Shown in pieces: positions 1 to 8,976 of a stretch of DNA of 64,000 nucleotides. The notes beneath the pieces were generated by a model. The model made no database searches, was not told the origin of the DNA, and was given only the letters and a program-made list of their open reading frames with translations. Origin of the DNA: Viridibacillus sp050278625 (GTDB taxonomy: Bacteria; Bacillota; Bacilli; Bacillales_A; Planococcaceae). Within the stretch, counting starts at the first letter, position 1, and each line of letters opens with the position of its first letter. Location: positions 1 through 64,000 of the forward strand of contig NZ_JBNNTI010000014.1 of assembly GCF_050278625.1 (NCBI RefSeq), written 5' to 3'. The position numbers and the translations under genes are program-made.

Positions 1-98
1 GGTAATCTAATCATTAGAAGAATCCTTTCTTTTGGTTAGTTCTTAGACGATTTAACCTTAACAGAAATGGATTCTTTTTTCATTTTTTAAGTGAAGTA

Positions 99-146
99 GA
101 AAAACCCACTGAAAACCTGACTCATCAGCTTTTTAGTGGGTTTTTC
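99..146. terminator. Bidirectional stem-loop terminator
   Basis: AAAAACCCACT and AGTGGGTTTTT form a perfect stem around a loop of about 25 bases. T-runs lie on both sides. It ends the minus-strand gene at 179-655 and could also serve a gene arriving from the left edge. Confidence 0.75.
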
Positions 147-178
147 TGTTGATTGGTGAATAATCTAGGATAAAGTAA

Positions 179-655
179 TTAAATCTCATTGTCTGAAAAA
201 TAACTCACATACTCATCATCACGTAAATTTAGCAACTTTTCATGTGTTTCCCCATCATATAAATCCCAATATTTATAGCCTTTATAACCAATATATCCTA
301 TAAGGAAAAACTCTTTGCCTGCATATATAATTACTACATCCTTGATAATCAAATCCTTGGCTAACTTAACCTTTTGAGACTTTGCTTTTATTAGCAGTTC
401 ACAATTCTCAATCTGCCAATCTTTTATGCCTTCATCTAAAATGTCAAAATGCGCTTCTAAAATAGATTCTTTAAGCCTTATTGGCTCCTCTAAGTTTTGA
501 AATTTAAGGAAATAAGCATAGCCTTTAATTTCATTGACTCTACACTGCTCGCCTTTTGGAATATATTGATCAGGATTTATTAATTCTAAATCCTTTTTTA
601 ACTGAAGTTTAGCTTTATCCCCACAAAATGATGGAGGAAAATAGATAGGTGACAT
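179..655 (-). CDS. Hypothetical protein, 158 aa
   Basis: The open frame is complete, with an ATG start preceded by a GGAGT-like ribosome binding site. The product looks soluble and cytosolic: it has no signal peptide or membrane segment and is rich in Lys, Glu, Ile and Tyr. I do not recognise the family. The second half is rich in beta-forming residues and aromatics (YIGYKGYKYWDLYDGE), which would suit a small beta-rich fold, but no function follows from that. It stands alone between two terminators, so its neighbours give no hint. Confidence 0.6.
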   Translation of the reverse strand: MSPIYFPPSFCGDKAKLQLKKDLELINPDQYIPKGEQCRVNEIKGYAYFLKFQNLEEPIRLKESILEAHFDILDEGIKDWQIENCELLIKAKSQKVKLAKDLIIKDVVIIYAGKEFFLIGYIGYKGYKYWDLYDGETHEKLLNLRDDEYVSYFSDNEI

Positions 656-794
656 TTTTTACTCCTTTAGTAACTAATAAATAACATATTCAATCTTAAA
701 GGAAATTACAATATAACGCTATAGTAGCAAATCATCCTCAACCGCCCAATTTGGTATTCAGCAGAGTTATGTTTCGTAGATAAAAGACAAAAAA

Positions 795-822
795 ACCGAC
801 AAATCTTATCGGTTCGGAATTT
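795..822 (-). terminator. Rho-independent terminator
   Basis: On the minus strand CCGATAA and TTGTCGG pair and are followed by a run of seven T. It lies just downstream of the minus-strand glycosyltransferase-like gene. Confidence 0.7.
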
Positions 823-830
823 ATCTATAA

Positions 831-1658
831 CTATTGTATAAATTCCTTAAGTAGATTATCAAAGAAAGCCTGATTTTGATGAAGATGAGATAAATGTTTC
901 ATTCCGTAAGCTCCATATTGTAAAAACAACCCCTCTTTATTTGTCTGGAAATCCAAGTGTTTGTCTGGTACGGACATTCTTTGGGCCATCGTTGCATGAT
1001 ATACCCAGGATTTTAAATAGCACTTTGGACGCCAATTTGTACGGGTACCCATATAATAAAAGTAGCCAAGCAGTAAACTATCGTCTTCATACCCTTGCTT
1101 CCCTTTAAAGAATTGAAGGTCGTATCCCCCAATAGCCTTTAAAGCTTTTGCCTTATGAATAACAGGGTGGACAAACCTCTCTCGTACTTCTTCTTGACTA
1201 AAACTTTTCAATACTGAAATCATGTCCTCTTTATATTCTGGAAGGACTATAAATTGACCTATTGGTTGTAACTCTCCACAACTCGTTAAAATACCAGGGG
1301 ACACCATTGGCTCATCTGTAGTATCTAAAAAGTGGGTTAGAGATTCATACCAGTTTTCAGGAAATACCATATCTAAATGTATTTCGGAAATATAGTCTAC
1401 TTCTTTAAAATTATCCCAAATATATTCAAAACACTTTTGCCTCGCTTGAGCAATGCCCATGTTTTCTCCATTTCCTAAAATTACATTGGGAATTTTATAA
1501 TGAGCAAGCTTTGCTTCTAAAGTAGATTTGCTAAGATTTCCTTGGTTATAAATAACAACGAATTTTTCGTCCGATTCTCCTAAGCTCTCGAAGCATTGCT
1601 CAAACATTATTAAGTCTGAGGGGTGATATATAAGTGGCATTGTATGAATAATTCTCAT
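831..1658 (-). CDS. Glycosyltransferase family 2-like protein
   Basis: This is a 275-aa soluble protein with a GT-A-like layout. It opens with a beta strand (MRIIHTMPLIYHPSD), has a nucleotide-sugar-type loop (GNGENMGIAQARQKCFEY) around residue 62, and a DxD-like metal site (EIHLDMVF) near residue 93. A later GYEDDSLLLGYF segment near residue 190 resembles the ED acceptor/base motif of GT2 enzymes. It probably transfers a sugar to a surface or capsular acceptor, but nothing nearby says which. It is a single gene with its own terminator. GT-A membership is likely; substrate unknown. Confidence 0.6.
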   Translation of the reverse strand: MRIIHTMPLIYHPSDLIMFEQCFESLGESDEKFVVIYNQGNLSKSTLEAKLAHYKIPNVILGNGENMGIAQARQKCFEYIWDNFKEVDYISEIHLDMVFPENWYESLTHFLDTTDEPMVSPGILTSCGELQPIGQFIVLPEYKEDMISVLKSFSQEEVRERFVHPVIHKAKALKAIGGYDLQFFKGKQGYEDDSLLLGYFYYMGTRTNWRPKCYLKSWVYHATMAQRMSVPDKHLDFQTNKEGLFLQYGAYGMKHLSHLHQNQAFFDNLLKEFIQ

Positions 1659-2001
1659 TTAAATCAGCCTTTCTTTAAAAAGATTATTACAATGGCAGTT
1701 ATATTTCATCGAAAAGGTTAAATTAAACAGCTAATTAACATGGACGCTCATGTAGGGAATTTATATCTACAAGTTAAAGGTCGCCTCAATTACTATATGC
1801 TTGAAAGTGCATTAATGTTCAGGTGAATATGGAAGAGGTGGTCATAGTAGTTGATGTACCCTAAAGTTCAAAGAAAAAACCATACCTGATTAAGGTACAG
1901 TTTTTCGTGAAGTATCTAAAATGAAGTTTATTACTACTAACTCCATTATTATTAAGTTTCAGATTTAATTTTTACATTCGGTTGTTACCTACATTAAAAG
2001 T
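1659..2001. other. Intergenic stretch with one stem-loop
   Basis: No gene is apparent. A hairpin at about 1875-1906 (AAAAACC-TACC / GGTA-GTTTTT) is a probable terminator. The bases around 1740-1860 contain short broken coding-like stretches that I cannot assign. Confidence 0.5.
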
Positions 2002-3450
2002 CTACTTCTTATTTGCTTCGTAGACTTTTAACAACTTACCTTTTATAGTCGTATGCTTCATGTTTTTCAACACAATTGGACCTTTATCATTCAATATTTC
2101 AACATAAGAAAATGCATCTAAAATTGTAATGATGCCAATATCTTCTACTGTAACACCGTCAATTTTCGCAATCGTCCCAACAAAATCTACTGCTCTCAGT
2201 TTCTTTTTCTTACCACCATTAAAATATAATTTCATGATCTGCTTGTTTAATTTTTCGCTTTTCGCCTTTTTCAACGTTGGTTCAATATTCATTTTTGCCT
2301 CAAAATCCGATTTCTCATTTAAAATTTCTTCTTTTGACGGTACTTTCATGTTCGGGATTTTAAAACCAATATATTCTTCAATTTCACTTAGAAACTTGTC
2401 TTCAAATGGTGTTACTAACGTAATTGCTTTCCCTTTCTGTCCTGCGCGTCCCGTTCTTCCTGTACGATGAACATAACTTTCTTTTTCTAAAGGAAGATCG
2501 TAGTTAATGACATGTGTAATATTATCAATATCAATTCCTCTAGCAGCTACATCTGTCGCTATTAAATAACGGAAATCCCCTCGCTTAAAATCAGCCATCA
2601 CTTCGAGACGAATATCTTGTACCATGCCACCGTGAATTTTATCGCAGCTATAGCCTAAATCAGCTAATTGTTCGCACAAAGTATCTACTCTGTCTTTTGT
2701 TCGGCAAAAAATAATACAACTATCTGGATTTTCGACAATCGTTAAATCTTGAATAGCAGAAAGTTTATTATTTTCTTCCACTACGACTAATGCATGGTCA
2801 ATTTTATCAGTTGTAAGTCCAGTAGCCCTAATCTCAATATCAGTAGGTTTTTTCATATAGTTAAGAGCTAAGTTTTTAACAGCCTCTGGCAAAGTAGCTG
2901 AAAATAACATCGTCACTCGTTTTCGTGGTAATTCTTTAATAATTGCCTCCACTTGTTCAATGAACCCCATATTCAACATTTCATCTGCTTCATCTATAAC
3001 AAGATAACGAATCTGATCCAATGCTAGAGTGCCTTTTTCAATATGATCCATGACACGACCCGGAGTACCAACTACTACATGTGTTTTTTGCTTTAATTCT
3101 GTCTTTTGGATGGCAAAAGGTTGTTTACCATAAACAGCCGTTGCTTTAATTCGTTTATATCTACCTAAATTTGTGAAATCCTCTTTGACTTGAACAGCAA
3201 GTTCTCTCGTTGGTGTTAAGATTAGAGCTTGTGGTTTATTCTCTTTCCAATCAACTAATTCACAAATTGGAATCCCATAAGAGGCCGTTTTTCCACTACC
3301 CGTTTGAGATTTCACAACAAGATCCTTATTCTCTAATACAAGCGGTATAACTTTACTTTGAACTTCTGTTGGATTTTTGTATTCTAAGCTATTTAGCGCA
3401 TTTACGATTTCATTACTTAATTTATAATCTTTAAAACTTTTTCCACTCAT
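2002..3450 (-). CDS. dbpA: ATP-dependent RNA helicase DbpA (YxiN type)
   Basis: This is a DEAD-box RNA helicase of 482 aa. It has the Q-motif region, Walker A SQTGSGKT (48-55), PTREL, DEAD, SAT, and HRTGRTGRAG in the second RecA domain. The last 75 or so residues form the DbpA RNA-binding domain (MKLYFNGGKKKKLRAVDFVG...). That domain in B. subtilis YxiN/DbpA binds hairpin 92 of 23S rRNA and directs the enzyme to 50S subunit assembly. The length matches the family (about 480 aa). It is monocistronic, with no operon partner. Confidence 0.92.
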   Translation of the reverse strand: MSGKSFKDYKLSNEIVNALNSLEYKNPTEVQSKVIPLVLENKDLVVKSQTGSGKTASYGIPICELVDWKENKPQALILTPTRELAVQVKEDFTNLGRYKRIKATAVYGKQPFAIQKTELKQKTHVVVGTPGRVMDHIEKGTLALDQIRYLVIDEADEMLNMGFIEQVEAIIKELPRKRVTMLFSATLPEAVKNLALNYMKKPTDIEIRATGLTTDKIDHALVVVEENNKLSAIQDLTIVENPDSCIIFCRTKDRVDTLCEQLADLGYSCDKIHGGMVQDIRLEVMADFKRGDFRYLIATDVAARGIDIDNITHVINYDLPLEKESYVHRTGRTGRAGQKGKAITLVTPFEDKFLSEIEEYIGFKIPNMKVPSKEEILNEKSDFEAKMNIEPTLKKAKSEKLNKQIMKLYFNGGKKKKLRAVDFVGTIAKIDGVTVEDIGIITILDAFSYVEILNDKGPIVLKNMKHTTIKGKLLKVYEANKK

Positions 3451-3703
3451 AACTAAGCCTCATTTTTAAATTATTTACTATTAATATTTCCGAATAGATG
3501 ATTATCTTATACAAACTTCCATTATACTCGAAATTTCATCTGCAAATACATTTCTGCTCTAATAATATGACCAAATGTCTTTTAATGATGTACTTAAAAA
3601 TGATTTCTCATTAATTATTAGTTCTTTTCATAGACTGGAATGACGTTATATTATTTTTCCATACTATCTTTAGAAAAAATTAGAGCGGAATAAGGGGAAT
3701 CGA

Positions 3704-4159
3704 ATGAATAAAAACAAAGTGGAAGTGTCAGCGGTGATAAAGAACATACCTGCTTTTTTACAACTATTTCTTAATTCATGTCTAGTCATTTTAGCGCTCA
3801 TTTTATCATTCTTACTTGTTAAAGAAATAGCGATTTTCTTGGAAATTTTAATGACTCGTGGTAGTAGTGACTATAAGCTATTCCTCGAAAATATCCTTAT
3901 CTTCTTTTTATACTTCGAATTTATCACAATGATTGTAAAATATTTTAAGGAAGATTATCATTTTCCACTTAGATATTTTATATATATCGGAATTACTGCA
4001 ATGATTCGGCTCATTATTGTAGAGCATGATCATCCCACCGATACATTAATTTATTCACTAATAATTTTGATTCTGATCATTGGTTATTTCATTATTAATA
4101 TTACACCACTAGAAAGACCCGTTCATTTGTGGTTTTTTAATAAGAAAGAAAAAAACTAG
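3704..4159 (+). CDS. psiE: PsiE family membrane protein
   Basis: This is a 151-aa integral membrane protein with four predicted helices (about residues 17-45, 63-82, 89-107 and 115-133). It matches the PsiE family layout, including the conserved FLYFEFITMIVKYF and HFPLRYFIYIGITAMIR segments and a cytosolic RPVHLWFF tail. PsiE is phosphate-starvation inducible in E. coli; its biochemical role is unknown. The ATG at 3704 follows a GGGGAA ribosome binding site. No Pho box was identified by eye. Confidence 0.8.
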   Translation: MNKNKVEVSAVIKNIPAFLQLFLNSCLVILALILSFLLVKEIAIFLEILMTRGSSDYKLFLENILIFFLYFEFITMIVKYFKEDYHFPLRYFIYIGITAMIRLIIVEHDHPTDTLIYSLIILILIIGYFIINITPLERPVHLWFFNKKEKN

Positions 4160-4604
4160 GGATCAATTTATATTTAGCATTATGATGGCATTCCTCGTCT
4201 CTATTAATAGTTCAAATTTACATATGTATAAAGTGGTTTTGTAAGAAATTTTACTATAAAAAGGGATTACCTTTAAGGACAAAGAAACAAACAAAACCAA
4301 GGAATGTTTTCCTTGGTTTTGTTTGTTTTGATTTCCTTAGAATTTAGACTGTAATTTTGAATATTTATTATCAAAACCACACATTTTTTGTATAGATTGT
4401 GGTGCTCTTTTGATAGTCCCAGATAGAATTTTCAAAAAATAGGTACAAAGCCAAAGCAAGCGTTATTTAATATACATATAAATATAGAGCAGTATAACTA
4501 AAAAATAAATAGCGGGGTGATAAAGATAAATTTATTCCAAACAAAATATGTATTCAATTCATTATAACATTCAAAAAAACTAGCTAGAAAGAAGGTAGAA
4601 TAAT
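4160..4604. other. Intergenic stretch between psiE and the ArsB-like gene
   Basis: It contains a strong stem-loop at 4288-4327 (AAACAAAACCAAGGAA / TTCCTTGGTTTTGTTT) that terminates psiE and could work in both directions. The remaining 270 or so bases are AT-rich and presumably hold the promoter of the next gene. No small gene is supported. Confidence 0.6.
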
Positions 4605-5945
4605 ATGCAACCAATGGCTTGGGTGACCATATTAACTTTTTTGGTTACTCTTGTATTTATTCTTTGGCGACCTAAAGGAATTAATGAAGCCATACCTGCT
4701 ACAATCGGAGCTATCATTGTATTACTAAGTGGAAGTGTCTCGCTTACTGAACTTGGAATCATTACGGAAACCATAAGCGGAGCAGCTATAACCATTATGG
4801 CAACCATTGTTATGGCAATAGTCTTAGAAAGCTTTGGGTTCTTTAACTGGGTCGCTGAAAAACTGGCGGAAAAAGCAAAAGGGTCAGGTATCCGATTATT
4901 CTGGTATGTCAATCTTTTGTGTTTTCTTATGACACTTTTTTTCAATAACGACGGTAGTATTTTAATTACAACCCCGATTTTGGTCATGTTACTAAACAAT
5001 ATGGGCTTAAAAAACCATCAAAAAATACCATATTTACTATCTGGGGGCTTAATCGCGACCGCCTCAAGTGCCCCTATTGGTGTAAGTAACATTGTAAATC
5101 TAATTGCCCTGAAAATCGTGCATATGAGTTTGTATGCTCATACGGCAATGATGTTTGTTCCAGCAACACTAGGTTTACTATTATTAGTTGGGCTCCTGTT
5201 CCTACGATTTAAAAAAGCCTTACCAAAAACCGTACCTACTAAAGTAACTGGACTGTCGCTACCTTCTTACCATCCACTTAAGCAAAATTCTATCTACTCT
5301 TCGGACAAGGGCCGTTCAAAGTTTATGCGAAACATCCTACTATTTGTTTTCGCAGTCCGTATCAGTCTCTTTGTTGCTTCATTTCTCTCAATTCCAGTCT
5401 CCGTCATGGCTGTTATTGGGTCCCTTGTACTTCTAGGCTGGAGATGGGCTTATTTAAAAGTACCTCCAAATGATATGCTTAAAAAAACACCATGGTATAT
5501 TATTATTTTCGCGTTTAGTATGTACATCATTATTTATGGTCTAAATAATATCGGTTTAACAGACTGGTTAATAAATTTCATGCGTCCTATGGTTGCTGGA
5601 AGCCTGCTCCATACCAGTGTGTTAATGGGGATATTACTATCTGTACTTTCCAACATATTTAATAATCACCCGGCGCTTATGGTTGGAACGCTCACTTTAA
5701 CAAATATGAATTTAGACTTACTATCCTTAAAGGTTGCCTATTTAGCAAATGTTATCGGAAGTGATATTGGTTCTTTACTACTTCCAATGGGCACGTTGGC
5801 TACGTTAATGTGGATGCACATTGTAAGGCGCGGAAAGGTAAAAATCACATGGTGGCAATATATAAAAATCACCATTGTCGTTATACCACCTACAGTAATA
5901 TTTACATTAATAGTTTTATATTACTGGGTTACTTGGCTTTTTTAA
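4605..5945 (+). CDS. ArsB/SLC13-type anion transporter (YdfA-like)
   Basis: This is a 446-aa polytopic membrane protein with about eleven hydrophobic helices. It has the ion-transporter superfamily motifs FFNNDGSILITTPI (near 108), ATASSAPIGVSNIVN (near 150), and NIFNNHPALMVG plus VIGSDIGSLLLPMGTLATL in the second half. These repeated helix-break motifs are typical of the ArsB/NhaD/CitMHS group, and the closest type known to me is the Bacillus YdfA arsenic-transporter-like protein. Arsenite export is possible, but there is no arsR or arsC beside it, so the substrate is uncertain. A GAAGG ribosome binding site precedes the ATG. Confidence 0.8.
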   Translation: MQPMAWVTILTFLVTLVFILWRPKGINEAIPATIGAIIVLLSGSVSLTELGIITETISGAAITIMATIVMAIVLESFGFFNWVAEKLAEKAKGSGIRLFWYVNLLCFLMTLFFNNDGSILITTPILVMLLNNMGLKNHQKIPYLLSGGLIATASSAPIGVSNIVNLIALKIVHMSLYAHTAMMFVPATLGLLLLVGLLFLRFKKALPKTVPTKVTGLSLPSYHPLKQNSIYSSDKGRSKFMRNILLFVFAVRISLFVASFLSIPVSVMAVIGSLVLLGWRWAYLKVPPNDMLKKTPWYIIIFAFSMYIIIYGLNNIGLTDWLINFMRPMVAGSLLHTSVLMGILLSVLSNIFNNHPALMVGTLTLTNMNLDLLSLKVAYLANVIGSDIGSLLLPMGTLATLMWMHIVRRGKVKITWWQYIKITIVVIPPTVIFTLIVLYYWVTWLF

Positions 5946-6466
5946 TAAGTAGCAAAACAATAATTCCACTATCACATATTGTTAGCATATGATTAAGGTT
6001 AATTTTTGTTCAAGGTAGAGAAAATTTAGACATTGTAAATTTGCGTATTATGTCATATAAATTATAAAATTGACCACTAAAAGAATATTTAAGGAATCAA
6101 TTTTGATACAACACCCTTAAATCAACATGCTTTATTTTTCTACTTAAGCTAATCAACTAGGTTGGTTTAAGTAGAAACCTTCACAATCTCAATTACATTT
6201 ATCAATTGATACATTTTTTTCTTATTAGGTCCAGTAGGTTTCTATCAATATTTTCTTAACATTATCTACTACCCATCAACTACAAAAAGCCACACCTAAT
6301 CATGGTATGGGTCCTTCTTTATATGGCAAAGTACGTCCCTGTGAAGAGTTATAAAGCTGAGCATAGGACTAATTCATTGTGTGGAGATTGTCACAGGTTA
6401 ATAACCATACTTAGCTCTGACGCTGGGCGCAAAAAAACACACTCGCTAATGCGAATGTGTTTTATA
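5946..6466. other. Intergenic stretch with two stem-loops
   Basis: No gene is supported in these 520 bases. A perfect 11-bp inverted repeat (TTTCTACTTAA / TTAAGTAGAAA, 6137-6177) may terminate the transporter gene. A second hairpin at 6431-6462 (ACACACTCG / CGAATGTGT with a T-run on the minus strand) is the queT terminator. The part from 6290 to 6425 is locally less AT-rich and structured-looking, but I recognise no RNA family in it. Confidence 0.5.
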
Positions 6467-6976
6467 TTATTTAGATAAATCGATTTTTTTATTTAATAAA
6501 TAAATAGTGATTCCTCCAACAGTCATAGACAATAATTCACCAATCCCTACTGTTAACCACGTTGGCCAAAATGGAAAATCATACAGGATAGTTAATTGGC
6601 CTGCAACTGTAAACATGGATATAGCAAAAATTAATGCGGTAATAACCATCTTTAAAATATCATTTGTAATTTTTTTAGTCACTGCGCGACAAAGAATTAA
6701 TACGAGAAATGTAGAAATACCACCAATTGGAACATCTAGAATCCACGTTGGTGACATGAAATTTGCAAGTACTACTCCCACTGTCACTGCCACGACATAG
6801 CGCTTGTTGTACAATGCCAAATAGTTGAACATCTCCGACAAACGTAACTGTACTGCTCCAAAACTAAAAACCGACAATAAAACAGTCACCGCTACATATA
6901 AAGCTGCGACAAGTGCCGTTTTTGTTAGCTCACTCACAGTAGTACGTGATGAGCCTTTTAAAATAGACGTATTCAA
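6467..6976 (-). CDS. queT: QueT-type queuosine precursor transporter
   Basis: This is a 169-aa membrane protein with five or six helices. It carries the QueT family core (ALYVAVTVLLSVFSFGAVQLRLSEMFNYLALYN), whose RLSE motif is characteristic. QueT proteins are ECF-type S components thought to import the queuosine precursor preQ1. I chose the TTG at 6976 because AAAGGAG lies eight bases upstream; the longer reading frame upstream runs through a structured leader. Regulation is probably through that leader (see 6985-7036). Confidence 0.85.
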   Translation of the reverse strand: MNTSILKGSSRTTVSELTKTALVAALYVAVTVLLSVFSFGAVQLRLSEMFNYLALYNKRYVVAVTVGVVLANFMSPTWILDVPIGGISTFLVLILCRAVTKKITNDILKMVITALIFAISMFTVAGQLTILYDFPFWPTWLTVGIGELLSMTVGGITIYLLNKKIDLSK

Positions 6977-6984
6977 TTTAAATT

Positions 6985-7036
6985 CTCCTTTGTAAAATAG
7001 CACGACCGCTATTTTAGTAATAACTACGACCAAAGG
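6985..7036 (-). promoter_or_regulatory. Riboswitch-like leader of queT (possible preQ1-II relative)
   Basis: On the minus strand CCTTTGG (at 7030-7036) can pair with CAAAGG (6988-6992), which overlaps the queT ribosome binding site. Between them lies an 8-bp hairpin (AAAATAGC / GCTATTTT, 6994-7015). This layout recalls the preQ1-II (COG4708) riboswitch, which sits upstream of this transporter family in other Firmicutes and hides the ribosome binding site when bound. The match is by layout only. Confidence 0.4.
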
Positions 7037-7130
7037 AAGAGAGCTATTTGCCCTATCTGAAGTGCCGTAGTGCAAGCAGTATTTTTGCTTACTCGCGTAT
7101 TATATCAGAAGAATTTAACTTTGAACAACG

Positions 7131-7886
7131 CTATCTTGCAATCCAACCGCCATCAATCGGTACGACAGCCCCATGAATATAGTCAGATGCTTGACTGGCC
7201 AAATAAAGCGTTAAATTGGCCACTTCACTTGGTTGTGCCCAACGACCCGCGGGTGTCTCTTTAGCTACCCATTTTGCTATTTCACCATCTCCCTCAAAAT
7301 CAGCCTTGTTCATAGGTGTTTGAATTGCCCCAGGTGCAATTGCATTCGCACGTATCCCTTCACGACAATAGTCTTGATCTAACTGCTTTGTATAACCAAC
7401 AATTGCATGCTTAGATGCTGTATAAGCCGCGCCGCCACCACCTGCAACAAGTCCTGCAATTGATGCCATATTAACAATAACACCAGATTTCCTTTTTAAC
7501 ATTTGAGGTAAAATTGTATTCGTCACAAAATAAGTACCCTTTACATTTGTGTTCATAATTTTATCCCAAAGATATTCATCTGTATCGAGTGTTTTTGCAA
7601 AGCTATCCAAAACTCCTGCTGTATTCAATAAAATATCAACTTGATTGAATGTAGCCATAGCTTCTTTAAATGCTTTCTCTACATCTTCCTTTTTGCATAC
7701 ACTACCTACCGCGTATGCAAAGTGCGTATCATATTTTTGTTTAATGGTTACTAACCCATGCTCATCTAAATCAAAGCCAAATACATTCGCCCCATTCTCT
7801 AAAAAGGCAATTGCCTGAGCCTGTCCAATACCGGATGAAGCACCTGTTACAAATACCGTCTTTCCTGTATACTCTTCAAATTTCAA
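7131..7886 (-). CDS. SDR family NAD(P)-dependent oxidoreductase
   Basis: This is a classical short-chain dehydrogenase of 251 aa. The cofactor loop TGASSGIG is near residue 14, NTAG near 89, the catalytic Ser is in VNMASIAG (about 139) and the YxxxK site is in YTASKHA (about 155-159). The PG motif follows in AIAPGAIQTPM. An acidic residue after beta-2 (FGFDLDEHG) suggests a preference for NAD(H). The substrate is unknown; FabG-like or sugar/polyol dehydrogenase are both possible. It is monocistronic, with a GGAGGGGA ribosome binding site. Confidence 0.85.
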   Translation of the reverse strand: MKFEEYTGKTVFVTGASSGIGQAQAIAFLENGANVFGFDLDEHGLVTIKQKYDTHFAYAVGSVCKKEDVEKAFKEAMATFNQVDILLNTAGVLDSFAKTLDTDEYLWDKIMNTNVKGTYFVTNTILPQMLKRKSGVIVNMASIAGLVAGGGGAAYTASKHAIVGYTKQLDQDYCREGIRANAIAPGAIQTPMNKADFEGDGEIAKWVAKETPAGRWAQPSEVANLTLYLASQASDYIHGAVVPIDGGWIAR

Positions 7887-7905
7887 ATTTTCCCCTCCTC
7901 ATAAC

Positions 7906-7934
7906 AAAAAGCCCATGATTTCTCATGAGCTTTT
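7906..7934 (-). terminator. Terminator of the DUF2829 gene
   Basis: On the minus strand AGCTCATGA and TCATGGGCT pair, with a T-run after them. It separates the DUF2829 gene from the SDR gene that follows. Confidence 0.65.
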
Positions 7935-7937
7935 AGA

Positions 7938-8159
7938 TTAATCGACGATTATCCAATCTTCTGCTAATAAATCGCATACAGTTGGTGTGAACATTGTGTA
8001 GCCCTCACCTTGCACATTAATTAAAAAGTATGGGTTCAAACTCTCGCCTTCATGTTTGCTTTGCCCAACAAGCTTAACATACAATTCAGCACCGCCCCAA
8101 CCTTCACGAATTACTTTCTTGCCTGCTTTTAAAAGTGGCAATACCTTTTCAAAAGTCAT
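7938..8159 (-). CDS. DUF2829 (Tad2-like) small protein
   Basis: This is a 73-aa complete protein with the DUF2829 signature: MTFEKVLPLLKAGKKVIREGW at the start, a central beta hairpin ending in a PYFLI segment, and TPTVCDLLAEDWIIVD at the end. The fold is shared with the phage protein Tad2, which defeats Thoeris immunity by sequestering its signal molecule. Many DUF2829 genes are chromosomal and uncharacterised. No Thoeris genes are in this window, so an anti-defence role is only a possibility. It has its own terminator. Confidence 0.8.
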   Translation of the reverse strand: MTFEKVLPLLKAGKKVIREGWGGAELYVKLVGQSKHEGESLNPYFLINVQGEGYTMFTPTVCDLLAEDWIIVD

Positions 8160-8481
8160 TTATACTCATCCTTTATCTCGTTAATATCAATCGCTCTTTA
8201 TCGGGAAAAGTATACTGGATTGTGGAAATGTTTACAACTACAGTTTGGTTACTGTAAGTTTTTTCACTATACAAAGTGCATTACTTGAATACCTATTTAC
8301 TTTTGATTTCAAAGCAATAAGGTTTAACTGAAAATCACTTTATGTTATCTAAAAAGAATGCTCTACTAATTATTACTCAAACAAAAGATTTAATACACCT
8401 CGCTAAGAAGCATTTTTCTGTGATAAAAAAAGGTTTCAACGCCATATTAAGAAGGATTCAAAATGAAAGGAGAGATCAAGT
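8160..8481. other. Intergenic stretch upstream of the YfhD-like gene
   Basis: The divergent promoters of the DUF2829 gene and the YfhD-like gene must lie here. An open frame beginning at 8342 overlaps the next gene in another frame and lacks a convincing ribosome binding site, so it is not called. A sporulation-type promoter is possible but was not resolved. Confidence 0.4.
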
Positions 8482-8640
8482 ATGGGAAGAGACAATAAAC
8501 AAGGTAAAAGTCAAAACAAAGGTACATTACCTCAAACACCTAAAAACCAAAAAATTGCTCCAAACAAAGTGAATGAGGAATTTTCTCAAGAATTAGCTGA
8601 GCTTGAAACGTTGGTTGCAAAAAGTAAGCCAAAAAAATAG
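8482..8640 (+). CDS. YfhD-like small protein, 52 aa
   Basis: This small gene starts with ATG at 8482 behind an excellent ribosome binding site (AAAGGAGAGATCAAG). The product is basic and hydrophilic: after a Gly/Asn/Lys-rich start comes GTLPQTPKNQK and then FSQELAELE. This order of an LPQxPK motif followed by an FSxELAE helix is the pattern of the Bacillus YfhD family, small proteins of unknown function in spore formers. It overlaps a longer open frame in another phase (8342-8572), which I regard as noncoding. Confidence 0.65.
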   Translation: MGRDNKQGKSQNKGTLPQTPKNQKIAPNKVNEEFSQELAELETLVAKSKPKK

Positions 8641-8976
8641 GGGATGAACATCAACGTGCCCAAGAAATTGTCGCACTTCACCATTAGGTCTGAAGTATAT
8701 TTTTCAGAATTAAAAGAAGTATATTTAGTACAATAAAAAATCCCACTGGATGAGTATCCAGTGGGATTTTTTCAAGATATAGGCTAAAACCAAAAAATTA
8801 CACAATCTACTTTCACGTAATGGTTTTTGTAGTTTGGTACTGATTTTTCAAACGAAACTAAGAGAGTATATTACAAATAATCAGTGCCAAACTACTTTCA
8901 TTCATTTTCAAAATTCTTTTAAACATATGATAGGCATATTGAGAAATATAAAAATTAAACTGGAGGCATGTGTAAG
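8641..8976. other. Intergenic stretch upstream of ldh
   Basis: A perfect stem-loop at 8735-8774 (AATCCCACTGGAT / ATCCAGTGGGATT with a T-run) terminates the YfhD-like gene. The bases from 8780 to 8960 hold the ldh promoter region; I did not resolve a Rex operator. Confidence 0.55.

Noticed and set aside
4580..4999. 139-codon antisense frame inside the ArsB-like gene
   Set aside because: It mirrors the hydrophobic codons of the real gene and has no ribosome binding site.
6137..6177. CTACTTAA...TTAAGTAG inverted repeat considered as a further att-like site
   Set aside because: Only the arms resemble the site; the central TATCATAA and the GAACC end are absent.
8342..8572. 76-codon plus-strand open frame
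   Set aside because: It overlaps the YfhD-like gene in another frame, lacks a good ribosome binding site, and its end has unnatural Lys/Thr-rich composition.
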